NCBI GenBank assembly: GCA_973895155.1 | Contig: OZ316893.1 | Location: 4,216,001 to 4,280,000 of the forward strand | Source of the DNA: Marsupella aquatica | Lineage: Eukaryota; Marchantiophyta | Reading direction: 5' to 3' | Length of the DNA: 64,000 nucleotides | Part shown: in pieces, positions 43,251 through 54,396 of the stretch | How positions within the stretch are numbered: the first letter of the stretch is position 1 | How the letters are laid out: each line of letters starts with the position of its first letter | Made by a program: the position numbers and the translations under genes | The notes under the pieces: model-generated | Told to the model about the DNA's origin: nothing | Database searches by the model: none | What the model saw: only the letters and a program-made list of their open reading frames with translations

Positions 43251-46200
43251 TGCTGGTCACTTGCATCCTTTTTCAGATGTACATTCCTCCAGCATTAGGG
43301 GCTCCAGCCCTACCACTCCACAGTGCTGCTGCATGGCATCCAGACCAGGTGCACTTGCCTCTGTCCAACACTCACCACTTCAGTCCAAGTGTTGGGGGGG
43401 AGGAGGTCCCTTGTAATGCGGCTGACATTATTTCTGAGTTTCATGGTGTGGACCACTTCAGATCAGCAGGTACAACAGGCCTTGGAGAGGCCTCATCACC
43501 TTATCAGCAGCATGCTAGCAGCTTGGACAGTGGAGAGGCTGGCACTTCTGGCTCTTCAAGCACGAGTACATCAGGTCCTATTCCTAGTGTTGCCAACTAC
43601 ACATTTATCATGGGCAACCACCTGAGTAAAAGATAAAAGGACCAGCTGCTGAATTTGCTCCTCAAGCATGAGAATGTGTTTGCTTTCTCTATGAAGGACT
43701 TGGGTAAGTGCAAGACTATGCAGTTCTCCATTGAGTTGGCTGATGAAACACCTATCTTCAGGCGGAGACACCGTTTGAGTAAGCATGAGTGGCAGCTGGT
43801 GGATGAGAGGTGCCAAGAGCTTTATGAAGCTGGTCTTATTCAGCCATCTATATCAGATTTTGCGGCAGCTATAGTGATGCCAGCAAAGAAGGATTCCAGT
43901 GGATTGTGGACAGAGAAGCGCATGTGTGGGGACTATAGGCCATTGAACCTGGTCACACCCCAGGATAGGTACCCCATGCCGCAGCCAGAGGAGCTATTTG
44001 ACAGCATTGGAGACTCAGACATCTTCATTCTTGTGGATCTAAGGCAAGGCTTCAACCAGATTTTGCTGCTTGCAAAAGACCACAAGAAAACAGCTTTCCA
44101 TGGTAGTAACCAACTATGGGAGTGGTTGGTGATGTCATTTGGCTTGAAGAATGCGCCCATATTCTTTCAAAGAGTCATGGACCAGGTTCTTCAAGGTGCT
44201 GAGTTTCTGAAATGCTACATTGATGATGTGTTGGTCCACAGCAAAGGATTTGACCAGCATCTACTTGACCTTGAGGAGCTATTCATGAGGCTTAAGAAGG
44301 TGAACCTAAAGATACACCCCAAGAAGTGTGAATTTGCTGTCAGATCAGTAGTATATCTTGGGCATCGCATTCTTCCAAATGGAACCATGGCTCACTGGGC
44401 CAAGGTGGTATCCATCTTGGAAATGCCCACTCCTACCGATGTTCACACTTTGAGGAGTTTTATTGGGTTGTGCAATTACTACCGGATCTACATCAAAGAT
44501 TTCAGTACCATTGCACACCCATTGTATGCTTTGTTGAAAAAGAATGTGACTTAGACATGGAGTACAGATGCTGAGGCAGCATTTGCCACTTTGAAGGAGA
44601 AGCTCTCCGAATACCCGGTGCTGAGAAGACCTGATTTCAGCAAGGTCTTTGTGCTACACACAGATTGGAGTGCCCTTGGGATTGGTGCCATTCTGGGCCA
44701 GCATGATGAGGAAGGTAAAGAGTACGTCATTGCCTATGCATCCAGGAGCAACAATCAGGCAGAGAGTCATTATTCTTCTTATAAGGGTGAATGCCTTGCT
44801 GTTGTGTGGGCTGTCATACATTATAGGCCCTACCTCTATGGGACCAGGTTTGTTCTCTACACCGACCACCAGCCCTTGAAGTGGTTGATGACCAATGACA
44901 AGCTTACTGGCAAGCTTGCTCGTTGGGCGCTCATACTCCAGGAGTATGATTTTGAGGTAATTCATAGGCCTGGTGTGACACATCAGAATGCTTACACTAT
45001 GTCCCGCAGCCCTTTGATTACCTCTGATGATTCCTCAGATGCACGGCAAGATTTTGACCAGGTTTCCATCCTGCCTACATTTCATGCATCGACCTATCTT
45101 GCTTTGCTGCCATGCTATGTTGTTGACCAACCTGTGGTGGACATATGGGAGGACAATGACACTCTGAGACTTCTGCAGCATGGGGAATTACCCACACATG
45201 TTACTGCTGCCCAGAGAGACCGAATTCAGCAAAGGTCCAAGCGCTACTTGTGGAAGGGAGATCATCTCGTGCGCTGCTTGCCAGACAGGGAAGTGGTGGT
45301 TCCACCCATTCATGAGAGGGTTGGCCTTATCCGTAAGGTACATTCTGAGCTTGGTCATTTTGGCGTTAAGAGGACTTACAGCCTCTTGGTCCCTCATTAT
45401 GATTGGAGAGGCATGCATGGCCAGGTTCGAGATGTTATTGCCCGGTGTGAATAGTGTGATAGGGTGAGGACTTCTTTCACATCTTGGCAACCCACACTTC
45501 ATCCACTCCCTATTCAGGGCATGTTTTATCGCTGGTCATGTGATTTGGCTGGAGAATTACCCCTCACATCTCGGGGTAATCTCTACATCATGATCATGAT
45601 AGAGCATTTCTCCAAGTGGATAGAACTTGTGGCATTGCCGGATAAGACCTCCCGTAGCACCAGCCAGGCATTCCTGCAACAAGTTCTCAGCCGCTTTGGA
45701 GCTTGTGCAGAATGTCTTACTGACCAAGGCTCAGAGTTTAGAGGAGAGTTCCAGGAGCTGCTTGATCAGGCCCTCATTGATCATCGCCGGACATCACGAG
45801 ATCACCCACAGGCAGATGGCTTGGCAGAGCGCATGGTTCAGACATGCAAGAAGGGTCTCCGGAAGATCTGCCTCACCAAAAACAAGGAGGATTGGGACCT
45901 GGCCTTACCCTACATTGCCATGGGGTATAGGATGTCCAGACATGCATCACTGTCTAACTTTTCTCCCTACTTCTTGTTGTTTGGTCGTCACCTAGTTCCA
46001 CCTTCTGCTATTGCTGCTCACATGCTTAAGGTGGTGGACTTGGATTTAGCTGTGACTTGGTCTGATGTGATCTCTGAGAGGGCTGCCCTATTCAGGAGGG
46101 TTATGCCCATGGCCATGGAGAATTTGGCCATTGCACAGCACAGGGACACACTGCGTTATGCACACACACGAGGGGGCACTTTTCAGCCCAAGGTCAGGAA

Positions 46201-46423
46201 GTTTGATGTGGGAGATTTTGTGTACTTGCAGCGGCAAGCTAACGACACCTTGGACACCTCTACCAGTCGTACCATTCTCAGGGTTAAAGCTATTCGACCG
46301 TCTGGAGTGCTAGAGTTACAAGGGGCAGATGGGCGCACAATTGCTGACAATGCCAAGAATTGCGCCCCTTGTCATCTGCCTAACCTAGATCCCACCATTG
46401 TGACTTCTACTTGGATTCCACAT

Positions 46424-46580
46424 GTGGACTACCCTTGCAAGGTGTGTTTGCGAATTGATATTGCTGACCAGATGCTGCTGTGTGACAATTGCAATGGAGG
46501 GTACCATCTTTTCTGCCTTCGGCCTGAACTTACCCAGGTGCCAGAAGGGTTATGGTTTTGCCCTTCTTGTGCTCCACGTG
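46424..46580 (+). pseudogene. PHD finger at the C-terminus of the Gypsy-1 integrase
   Basis: C4-H-C3 spacing is seen in YPCKVCLRIDIADQMLLCDN followed by CNGGYHLFCL and WFCPSCA. This is the canonical PHD layout with the 'CDxCxxxYHxxC' core. PHD fingers commonly read histone H3 tails. At this position it could guide integration, in the way chromodomains do in chromoviruses (inference). The finger itself carries no stop codon. Confidence 0.88.
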
Positions 46581-46877
46581 CTACCTGAATTTTCTTCAGC
46601 CCTCCTTTTAACCCCAATTTAAGGAAAACCGAACTTTGGAAATTCTGAAAATCACTAAATATTATTATTTTAATAAAAAGGGGGCGACATGACGCGTGGC
46701 TGCACGTGAAACCCTGAAAATGACTGCAACGTCACATTTTAACCAATCCAACTTGACGGGACCAAGAGACATGCTCACGCGAATAATAATAATAGAGAAA
46801 TAAATCTTTGAGATCCTTTATATATGATAACCAGTATATAAGGAGTTTACAAATGGTTTCTAGAACGACAATACAAA

Positions 46878-47606
46878 TTAATCTGATCTCATGCCGACTA
46901 TTATTTTGGAAGCGTCCAAAATTGGGCGTCTGTTAAATTGCTCTACTAGATATCTATCTCCATGCCTCTGAATCACAGGGTCTTCCCATAGAGTATGATT
47001 ATAATCATAATCTCTAAAAATAGATTTAACTGACCAATCTGGATAATCTCTTCCATTGGCAATGACAAGCGGCTCACAAGAGTTTGCTAGCTTGCTAAGA
47101 TACGGAATCAGCAAGTTAATCAGGAAACTGTCATCGACCGACCCAAAATATTTGGGCGGCAATAATGATCCAACAACAGGATCTAAACAAGCATGAAATG
47201 CATCGGATTCGATAAGCATTATATTTTGCTGCAGATACGCCTTCGTATAAATTCCAACCTTCTCAAAACACTTCAAAAATATCCGCTTATTTGATGTCAC
47301 CCCATCGCATAAGTAACAATGAGACTGATCCCAAATATACTTAAATGAGGCCATTTCCATCGCAGTAAAAATAGATGCTAAAATCTGATCTAAAAGGTTC
47401 TTCCCAAGAGAGGACCAGATCCCTACATCGAAATTCTCAAAACAGAATCTCAAGAATTTGTGAAGATGAGGCCTTGGAAAAACGTATATATTCCCAATCC
47501 GAATTCCAGTTGAGACCGCCATCAGTCGGGAATGCGGTGCAGTGTAACAGAGTAGATGCTCCACGTCTAAAACTATGAGCCCGTTTTCTCTGCTGCAATG
47601 AATCTC
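46878..47606 (-). pseudogene. FCP1/NIF-like module 3 (degenerate catalytic motif)
   Basis: An exon-like frame begins after a CTACAG acceptor at about 47607. It has ENGLIVLDVEHLLCY where FCP1/SCP phosphatases have a DxDxT/V motif: only the first Asp remains and Glu takes the third position. Downstream, NIYVFPRPHLHKFLRFCFEN and FDVGIWSS match the 'RPxLxxFLxxxxxxFxVxIWSS' core of the NIF domain, and SVDDSFLINLLIPYLSKLAN matches its end. Probably a pseudophosphatase. The protein has 242 codons to a TGA or TAG-like end at 46878. It is the last module of the array. Confidence 0.65.
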
Positions 47607-47652
47607 CTGTAGAGAAACACAAGAAGATGCATGAGCCCGTATGGATGTAGTC

Positions 47653-47668
47653 ACGCGAATGGTCGCGT
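47653..47668. promoter_or_regulatory. Element B palindrome, copy 1
   Basis: ACGCGAATGGTCGCGT lies in the gap between FCP1-like modules 2 and 3. It is flanked by TC and CAC, as are most copies. Confidence 0.8.
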
Positions 47669-47692
47669 CACATATTACAAAGAAAACATCCT

Positions 47693-48385
47693 CTACACTC
47701 TGGCCATTGATAAGTGACGTCTGTTGAAGTGCTTGATAAGAACTTGATCCGCATGTCTCTGCACGTACAGATGCTCCCATATATCCTCGTTCAGATCCCA
47801 ATCTCGATGTAGATTTCTAATCGACCAGATGGGATAATCGAACTTGTTAGCGAACGCAAGACAAAGCCCTGAATTTGATAGCTTTCGTAAATATGGAATG
47901 AGGTCATCCCTCAAAAAGACATCATCCAACGATCCTTGAAACGACTTAGCAAACAATAATCCGCATATAGCTGTCTGGCATGTATGGGAAGGACAAGCAT
48001 CAATCTGGATTATATTCTCTGGTTGATAATCTTGAAACATATCACGTAGTCTCTCGATAGATTTGAAGACAACAGTTTTATAACCAAGATTCCAGCAATG
48101 ATCCCGCGTGAACACATATATCAGCTGCGACAGGTCGGTGCTCGACAACACTTCTGAAAGTATCTGATAAACCAGTTTATCGTCGAGAATAGACCAGACC
48201 ATCACATCAAAATGATCATAACAGAATTTTATAAGATCATGAAGATGCGGCCCCGGAATGACACATAGAGATCCGATATGAATTCCGGGTGCTGACTTGA
48301 GCTGAGGAGTATATTTTGAAACAGAGCACAGGAAGTTTTCCAGTCCTAAAACTAGAAGTTGACGCGACCTGCTCCACTTAGACAC
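47693..48385 (-). pseudogene. FCP1/NIF-like module 2 (catalytic Asp lost)
   Basis: The frame begins at a TTTACAG acceptor (phase 0). QLLVLGLENFLCS replaces the DxDxT/V nucleophile motif, so the catalytic aspartate is absent. The domain core is still recognisable in LCVIPGPHLHDLIKFCYDHF, DVMVWSILDD and SLDDVFLRDDLIPYLRKLSN. It is followed by a WSIRNLHRDWDLNEDIWEHL segment shared with module 3. 230 codons. It lies between modules 1 and 3 in tandem, separated by short gaps with ACGCG-N6-CGCGT palindromes. Confidence 0.65.
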
Positions 48386-48432
48386 CTGTAAATAAACAAT
48401 TCGATTCTCATATTATGCAATTGCAAACAACC

Positions 48433-48448
48433 ACGCGACCGGGCGCGT
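48433..48448. promoter_or_regulatory. Element B palindrome, copy 2
   Basis: ACGCGACCGGGCGCGT lies in the gap between FCP1-like modules 1 and 2, about 45 bp upstream of the exon acceptor. Confidence 0.8.
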
Positions 48449-48510
48449 CACTCCCAAAAGTTCAATTTCAATCAATTTATAAATAATAATTGATAATAAA
48501 CAATAAACGT

Positions 48511-49412
48511 TTACTTATTGGACTTATCCCGGGCTTCTATAGCACGGTCTTTTTCGGCAGATAAGTATTTCATAAATTCGTCAAACTTTTCTAAATGGTC
48601 TTTATTCCCCTGATTACGAATGATCACGTTTCTCCTCCAAAGATTCATCTTATCAATATAATCTTTCTCAAGGTTTTCTTGAGAGAACGTTGGAATCCCA
48701 TATCCACTAAGGAGCTCGCGGAATGTCAACTTGTCAATTGACATGTCGCATAGATATGGATATAGTTTCTTTCTAAAAAATAGGTCATCATCGAGCCCAG
48801 AATATGCATCCGGATACAGCGATGAATAGAAGTCATTAAGGCTCGTCTTATATGCAGCGTCATCGATAAGAATGACATTCTCGATGTTGTAATCTTTAAT
48901 ATCGGCGGCAATGTCTGAGAGACATTTGACAAATAAAGGGATATCATTATTATTCTTCCCAGTAAGTCGAGTTGATTCTTGTCCCCATATAAATTTAATA
49001 CATTTCAAAACTTCGGGTCGAAGTATCAGCCTTACACAAGATAGAATATTCCGTTTGAACATGCACGACCAGATCGCAATGTCGTATAGATCTGCCACCT
49101 TCTCAAGAAATTCCATTAAATCAGGCCTTGGATAGATAACCTTGTGCATCTGTCTCACACCCCTTGACCGAATGGGCATCCCAGAGCTGATCTTCTCTGA
49201 CCAGATAAGTACCCGATTCAGATCAAAAATTACAAGTCTCTTCTGAACCGGTGACTTCTTTGCCGATGGATTAGGCGCCATCTGTACCTGTGATTTTTGT
49301 GCCGCAGGGTTTGGAGAACGTACTAGAACGGTCTATTTGTTTCCCGCCTTCGGACGATCACCGGACTTCCGGACTGGTGCCTTCGATACTCGATCAGGGG
49401 GTTTCGGGATAG
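48511..49412 (-). pseudogene. FCP1/NIF-like module 1 with Lys/Pro-rich N-terminal tail
   Basis: The best-preserved module: RLVIFDLNRVLIWSEK has DxN in place of DxD, so the nucleophile is kept but the second, acid-base Asp is Asn. YPRPDLMEFLEKVADLYDIA followed by IWSCMFKRN and VILIDDAAYKTSLN match the FCP1/SCP core. The frame is open upstream of the Met at 49281, through a Pro/Lys-rich stretch back to an acceptor-like ATAAG at about 49413, with one TAG at 49333-49335. These phosphatases normally act on Ser/Thr phosphates such as the RNA polymerase II tail; here activity is doubtful because of the D-to-N change. Confidence 0.7.
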
Positions 49413-49450
49413 GCTTATGTAAAACATTAAGAAATGAAAATAAGTTTATA

Positions 49451-49466
49451 ACGCGAACGGTCGCGT
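49451..49466. promoter_or_regulatory. Element B palindrome, copy 3
   Basis: ACGCGAACGGTCGCGT lies in the 90-bp gap (probable intron) between the Ulp1-like exon and FCP1-like module 1. Confidence 0.8.
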
Positions 49467-49502
49467 GACTACAAAGAGAGACACTGAAATGAAGTGTATT
49501 AC

Positions 49503-50291
49503 CTATACAAGACGGTCGTTCAGTGCTGGAATTCCACCGGAAATGTCAATCATAGCAGCATGGATCTCGGTAACTAGGTTACTTGCGGACGTCGGCTTGC
49601 GGAAGTCCATGTCAAATAACGACAAGACTATCTCCCTACGGAATTTCTCAATTTGATCCGCGGCAAAATTAATTCCGTTTCCTTGACACAAGCACTTGGC
49701 GTATCTCAAGATAAACACACCACAACTGTGGCCGTCACTCTGGTGAGGAATATCATTCCGATATATCCGTTCCCAACCTGAGAGATCCAAGTTGACACCA
49801 GTTCTCCAGCCAATTTCGTTGGCGTAGTACTTCCCAACAATATCTAGCACCTGAGGATTTTGTCGATTATGAACTAGAGAATCTAGGTACTCCAGCCGTT
49901 TCTCCTTCGGATACAAGACTACCAATGACCAATGTTCTTTCACAGCATTGTGTACTGGAAAGACCAGTTTCTCGTATTCACTGATTTTTAGCGGAAACTC
50001 CTTTGTCCAAGCTGCTCTCTCCTCGTCGAAAATGGTAGGATCCATGGAGAGAAGCTCAAAATGGTGTGTTTGGAAGAATTTGACAAGGTCTGACTTTCCA
50101 ACTCTATCGAGAATCAGTTTGAGAAAACTCAAATAAGCGTTAATTATATCATCGGTGAGCAACTCGCGTGGTCTCAGACACATCATATGTTTCCTCTTGA
50201 TCGAGTGTTGTAAGAACTTGGTCAATAGCTCTTCCATATCCTTAGAAGGATCAAGGCATTGATCTATTCGACTAGCCAAATTTTCAAAAAA
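49503..50291 (-). CDS. Ulp1/SENP-type cysteine protease (C48), catalytic residues intact
   Basis: An exon of 263 codons starts at a TTTTTTGCAG acceptor and reads FFENLASRIDQCL. The C48 signature is complete: LTDDIINAYLSFLKLIL (helix and substrate-side strand), EHWSLVVLYPKEKRLEYLDS (catalytic His and Asp) and PHQSDGHSCGVFILRYAKCL (oxyanion Gln and nucleophile Cys). The family cleaves SUMO or related ubiquitin-like modifiers. Many plant transposons carry such domains. It ends in TAG just before a GTAATA donor-like sequence, so the TAG may be a mutated exon-end CAG, and this could be an internal exon of a longer gene. The upstream gene has a possible AAG|GTCATT donor in matching phase. No internal stops. 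Confidence 0.75.
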   Translation of the reverse strand, partial: FFENLASRIDQCLDPSKDMEELLTKFLQHSIKRKHMMCLRPRELLTDDIINAYLSFLKLILDRVGKSDLVKFFQTHHFELLSMDPTIFDEERAAWTKEFPLKISEYEKLVFPVHNAVKEHWSLVVLYPKEKRLEYLDSLVHNRQNPQVLDIVGKYYANEIGWRTGVNLDLSGWERIYRNDIPHQSDGHSCGVFILRYAKCLCQGNGINFAADQIEKFRREIVLSLFDMDFRKPTSASNLVTEIHAAMIDISGGIPALNDRLV

Positions 50292-51227
50292 CTGCAAAAA
50301 ACAAAGATTTCAGTACGCCTTCAAATAACGTACTGAGGTTGTAGCCTCAGAAAATAGAAACAATAACAGATCAATAATAAAATAATGACGTCTATAATAG
50401 AAACTTTAAGCTTATAGCTTGCGAATGACCTTTGGATTGGGTGGATCCGGCCTTTTCGCAGCTGATCTCTTGGGTGCCTCAATCGCAACAACATCCTTCA
50501 GCCCTCCTTGAGACCGCAGTGATCGCTCCACCGGACCAGTTTGCGAAGGTTGGAGCGATGAGGCGGGAAGACCTTCAAATGGTTGTGGCATTTGATTCAA
50601 ATATTCCACAATCTGGGAATCCGATTCCAAAATATCCGGTGCCACAATTTCTGCGCGAGTCACCTCTGCAATATATCGGGGTCGAGACCACGAACCTGGT
50701 CGCGTCAAATCAGCTGTTAGTCTCTTAACGACTGGAGCCGAGTCTGGTGCCAAAAACGTTCCCAGGTCTTGCACTCGATTCTCGGAAAAGCGGACATTAT
50801 TAATGATTATCTCAAGCCTGGCCTCCTCGTGCCGGGCCTCCTCGTGCCGGGCCGCCTCCTCTTGGTCCACCTCATGTCAAGGCTCTTGTGTGGCCTCTTA
50901 ATCAGAGTCCTCAGCGTCCTCGGAACCCTCCATCTCCTCGTCCTCTTCATCAGCGTCCTCAGCGTCCTTCATCTCCTCTTTGTCACTCTCTTCATCTCCT
51001 CTATTGTCGGAATCTCCGACATCGTTTTGCGTATCGGTCATCCACTCTAGATCTTGGTCATTGACATCGTCATCCGCGTCACCTTCCGCGTCACCTTCCC
51101 CCTCACCATCCGCATCACCATTGCTCCCAACATCCTCAACATTGAAGCCGTAGTCGACTTGATCTGAATAAAATCAGATCATTTGATAAGAATGACTCAC
51201 GCGTGGAAAGAAATGTTATGAATGTCC

Positions 51228-51243
51228 ACGCGCATGTTCGCGT
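51228..51243. promoter_or_regulatory. Element B palindrome, copy 4 (intron 3 of the ParB gene)
   Basis: ACGCGCATGTTCGCGT lies in the 118-bp intron 51164-51281. A half-site, CACGCGT, is also present at about 51199. Confidence 0.8.
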
Positions 51244-53044
51244 GACGCAATAAAAAGTAAGAGGTTTCAAAAGTAACTTACCTTGGATTGGCCCACTAGG
51301 GTACTCCGTTGGTCGAATGTACAATCGATCGGAATCTTCAGAGAGTGCATACTCTTGCAATAATTGATTACAAATATTATCAGGGATATGTTGTTCGTGG
51401 AGGACATCCAAAACATCAGCCCTGAGAGCAGTTACGGATGGACGGTACTTCATTAATTTATCTATCCATTTTTCTATACTAGCCCGTACTGGGTCAATCA
51501 ATGACAGCGTTGTATCAATTGTCGCCGTGGTGTGTTGCAAGAAACAAGACAACTCCCTATGCGTTGCCACAGGGCAGTAATATTTTACATAGGATCCAGC
51601 ATCCTGTAAAAAAAGCCGAAATTAGTTCACAATATTAATTGAGAATATAATAATCTAAATAATCTTAAAATCGAAACCCGAAAATATAAATAAAAAAACT
51701 TACCATTAAGCACTGGATCAAGTTCGTTCCCTCACCGAAGCATATAGCCCATTCCCCACATTGGACGAATTGACTAACAATACTTTCAAAGAATGGAAGT
51801 ATCTTTTCTGGGGAAGGTGTCGTGAACTTGCCGCTCTCTTCAAAATTGGCTATCTTCTCAATCTGATATTTGGAGACCAATTGGAACTCGAGTGCTTGTG
51901 GATCGCCCATTGTGCTGAAGGCCAAGCTGTGAAAAGCGTAGGTTACAATAAGCTTCTTCTCCTTCGGCCTCTTCTGAATATAATGGCTATCGAGAGCAAC
52001 ATAGTGTGTGTACTTCCCTAATTCCCGTTTGATTAAGTAAGATTCAACGGGAGAGGCTACAATAATAACCACATGGTGTGGTTTTGCCCCTATCTCGCTA
52101 GTAGCACGAAATAAACCCTCATAGAATGAGCAATTTGGCGGACGCAAATCTCCCATTGATGAGGGATCAAAATAAATCAAGCTCGCAAGGTTCTTGTCTT
52201 CACGTATGATACAGTCTGCAAACCCAGCATTTTGTATATCCTACAGGGATTGCAATTTCAGCCTCTCACCGACCGGCCGCACTAGTTGGTTTCCTTGACT
52301 ATCAACTGATTTCTGTATTCCTTCCACCAACCTGTAGAATATAGGGTCGATCTCCTTCAACAAATTATCATTACTAATATTTACATTTAAGCACTTCTTC
52401 AGATAACCACTCAACGCATCTCTCAACTGCTTCAGCACCATCTTGTCGAGCTTAAAGCGATCAATCATTCCTTTGACCCGCAATTTCTGCGCTGAATCTG
52501 TCAGACTTTTCAGCTCCGTCCGGGTGGATGTTTCCCCGTTGAGTTTACTCAATAATAAAATCTCAAACTCAACTTTCGTCTTCTTCTTTATACAGAATTG
52601 CTCCAAACTCATGCTGGTCGTTGACAACACTGGAGCCTCAGAGGACTCCTTCGCCTTCCCAGATTTCACTTTGATGCTTTGGTTTTTGAGTATAGACAGT
52701 CTTCCGCTCAACATATATTCCGCTGCCTTTCGAAGAACCGAGTCTGAGCACCCTTGACAAGAACGGAACGTCTTCTTCAAAAGATGATAAGCACACGGAT
52801 TATCCGCAATTTTGACGGCGTCCCTCTGTAAAATTCCATTGTAAATTACAAGCTCTCCTGTCCTTGATAGTTCGTAGACCTCCATCCACTTCTTGACTGT
52901 TTCGTCCTCCATTGTAAAGAGAAACGGAGCCAATTCTCCAAATTTTATCATTTCGTTCTTCCCCATTTGAGCCCATGGGCAAACAAAACTCGTAGCTCTC
53001 ATAAATACCTGAAAAACAATGGAAACATGACAATTCTAAGCTTG

Positions 53045-53060
53045 ACGCGATCGTTCGCGT
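53045..53060. promoter_or_regulatory. Element B palindrome, copy 5 (intron 1 of the ParB gene)
   Basis: ACGCGATCGTTCGCGT lies in the middle of the 99-bp intron 53009-53107, which has a GTATAT donor and TTTTTCAG acceptor. Confidence 0.8.
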
Positions 53061-54396
53061 GACAAAAGTTTATACGATAATGTGATCGAAGAGGGTTATT
53101 TATATACCTTCCAATTTGGATGACGATAATGTGATCCAGGCCGCCCAAATGAGTTCCAGATATTATGACACTGTCGTACAATGGTGAGAAACTATCCTTC
53201 TTCCATTGACGTTTGATGACAGTGGTTCAGAGCTTTCGATAATCCCATCAAATGAACATTATTGTCGTTGTTGAGCGTTGCCCAAAACATTACAGCTTCT
53301 ACAGTACCGCAAGCGTCTCGTACAACTTGGCTGACTTTGTCGTCCTCTCTCAGCAATTTGTACGCCATTATTGTGTGCTGGCCTCCGAGTATCCAGAAAT
53401 GACTGGTCATAATGTCCTCCTCCTTTGGCGATGAATCGTAGGGCGTCCCATTGTAGTCGGGATCTCTGTCAGCCTCCGACTGAACCCACTTCACAGGGAC
53501 TAAAAAGCAGCATCGCTTCTCAAACTTTATAGCCGAATGAGAGAGGAGTGAATTCTTTAGCCTATCTGTGTAATCTTGATTCCACTCTCGGCACTTGATG
53601 TGGTCCGGTGCAAGATGACAATGTGATGTCTCAACAAAAAATGACTTGCTGTTAAATATATTCACAGCACTATATTCTTTGAGGAAGGAATCGAACAGAG
53701 CCCCGACATTCACTGAGGTAATTACTTTCGAAAGATTCTCCGCCGAGTATACTTCAACCTTGCTCACTGGCGGGGCCTTTCCCAAGCAAAATCCCTGGTT
53801 GAAAGGAACTCTCTGGAACTCAAGTATGTCAATAATGTATTGACAAATCAAATCTCCCGTTGATGCCTCTGGATCGGAAGGATATCCCACACTAGTAACC
53901 TTTTCCAAGGCGTGCCTTGCACCTAGAAGATCATCGATTTTGGGCTGATTGAAGGTTACATATTGCGTTCGATCCAAACAAATGCTTATTTTGTCTTCCT
54001 GCTGGTCGTCGCTGACTAGCAGAACCAATCCCTCTGTACACTCTTTAACTTTCATGTTCTTCTCAAAGAAACACACGAGAATTTTTGATCTCTCCAAAAC
54101 TGTAGCTTTATCATTTCTTGCCACCACAAGACGGACAGCCCCATTGCGAACGACTATTCCAAAATTGGATATCTCAGTCGATTCAAAGAGATGGATACTC
54201 TTTGTCTCCGTTGTTCTCTCTCTGATTGACTTTCCTCGATATGCAAGTATGGATGTCTCCGCGGGAGTCATTTTTGTCTTGGTTTTCTTTCGAGAAGCAG
54301 CTTTAGACGAGTCTCTTTTCCGCTTTGAGGTTCCGGTAGGATCCATCCTGAAATAGACAAATATTGAAAGTTAAACGTTTATTATAAAATACTAAC

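Larger units (their letters stand above)
41477..46588 (+). pseudogene. Gypsy-1 polyprotein: protease, C5-DNA methyltransferase, RT, RNase H, integrase, PHD finger
   Basis: One continuous frame with four stops (TAG 42461, TAA 43634, TAG 44552, TAG 45452). In order: aspartic protease MLDTGAQPVILG (about 41635); cytosine-5 methyltransferase at 42300-43250; reverse transcriptase with CGDYRPLNLVTPQDRYPMP and YIDDVLVHS (43920-44230); RNase H with HTDWSALGIGAILGQ; an integrase zinc region HSELGHFGVKR...CE-CDRV and D,D,E core (TDQGSEF, DGLAERMVQ); and a C-terminal PHD finger at 46424-46580, with CKVCLRIDIADQMLLCDNCN then GGYHLFC and WFCPSCAP. The RT and integrase sequence is Ty3/Gypsy type. No 3' LTR follows; the sequence passes into element B within about 300 bp, so the element is 3'-truncated and defective. 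Confidence 0.88.
50412..54346 (-). pseudogene. Element B ParB-like domain / methyltransferase-fold fusion, four exons
   Basis: The exons I infer are 54346-53108, 53008-51704, 51603-51282 and 51163-50412; all phases agree and the sum is 1206 codons. A basic NLS-like N-terminus (KRKRD, RKKTKTK) is followed by a ParB-like motif SHFWILGGQHTIMAYKLLRE and the stretch GLSKALNHCHQTS, matching element A's GGNH and HN segments. Later come LIYFDPSSMGDLRPPN (DPP-like position) and GEWAICFGEGTNLIQCLM (motif I position, degenerate), then a long acidic tail (Glu/Asp) and a Pro-rich end. In-frame stops: TAG 53192, TAG 52241, TAA 50898, TGA 50877. Catalysis is doubtful because both methyltransferase motifs depart from consensus, so it may serve as a DNA-binding paralogue. 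Confidence 0.65.
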
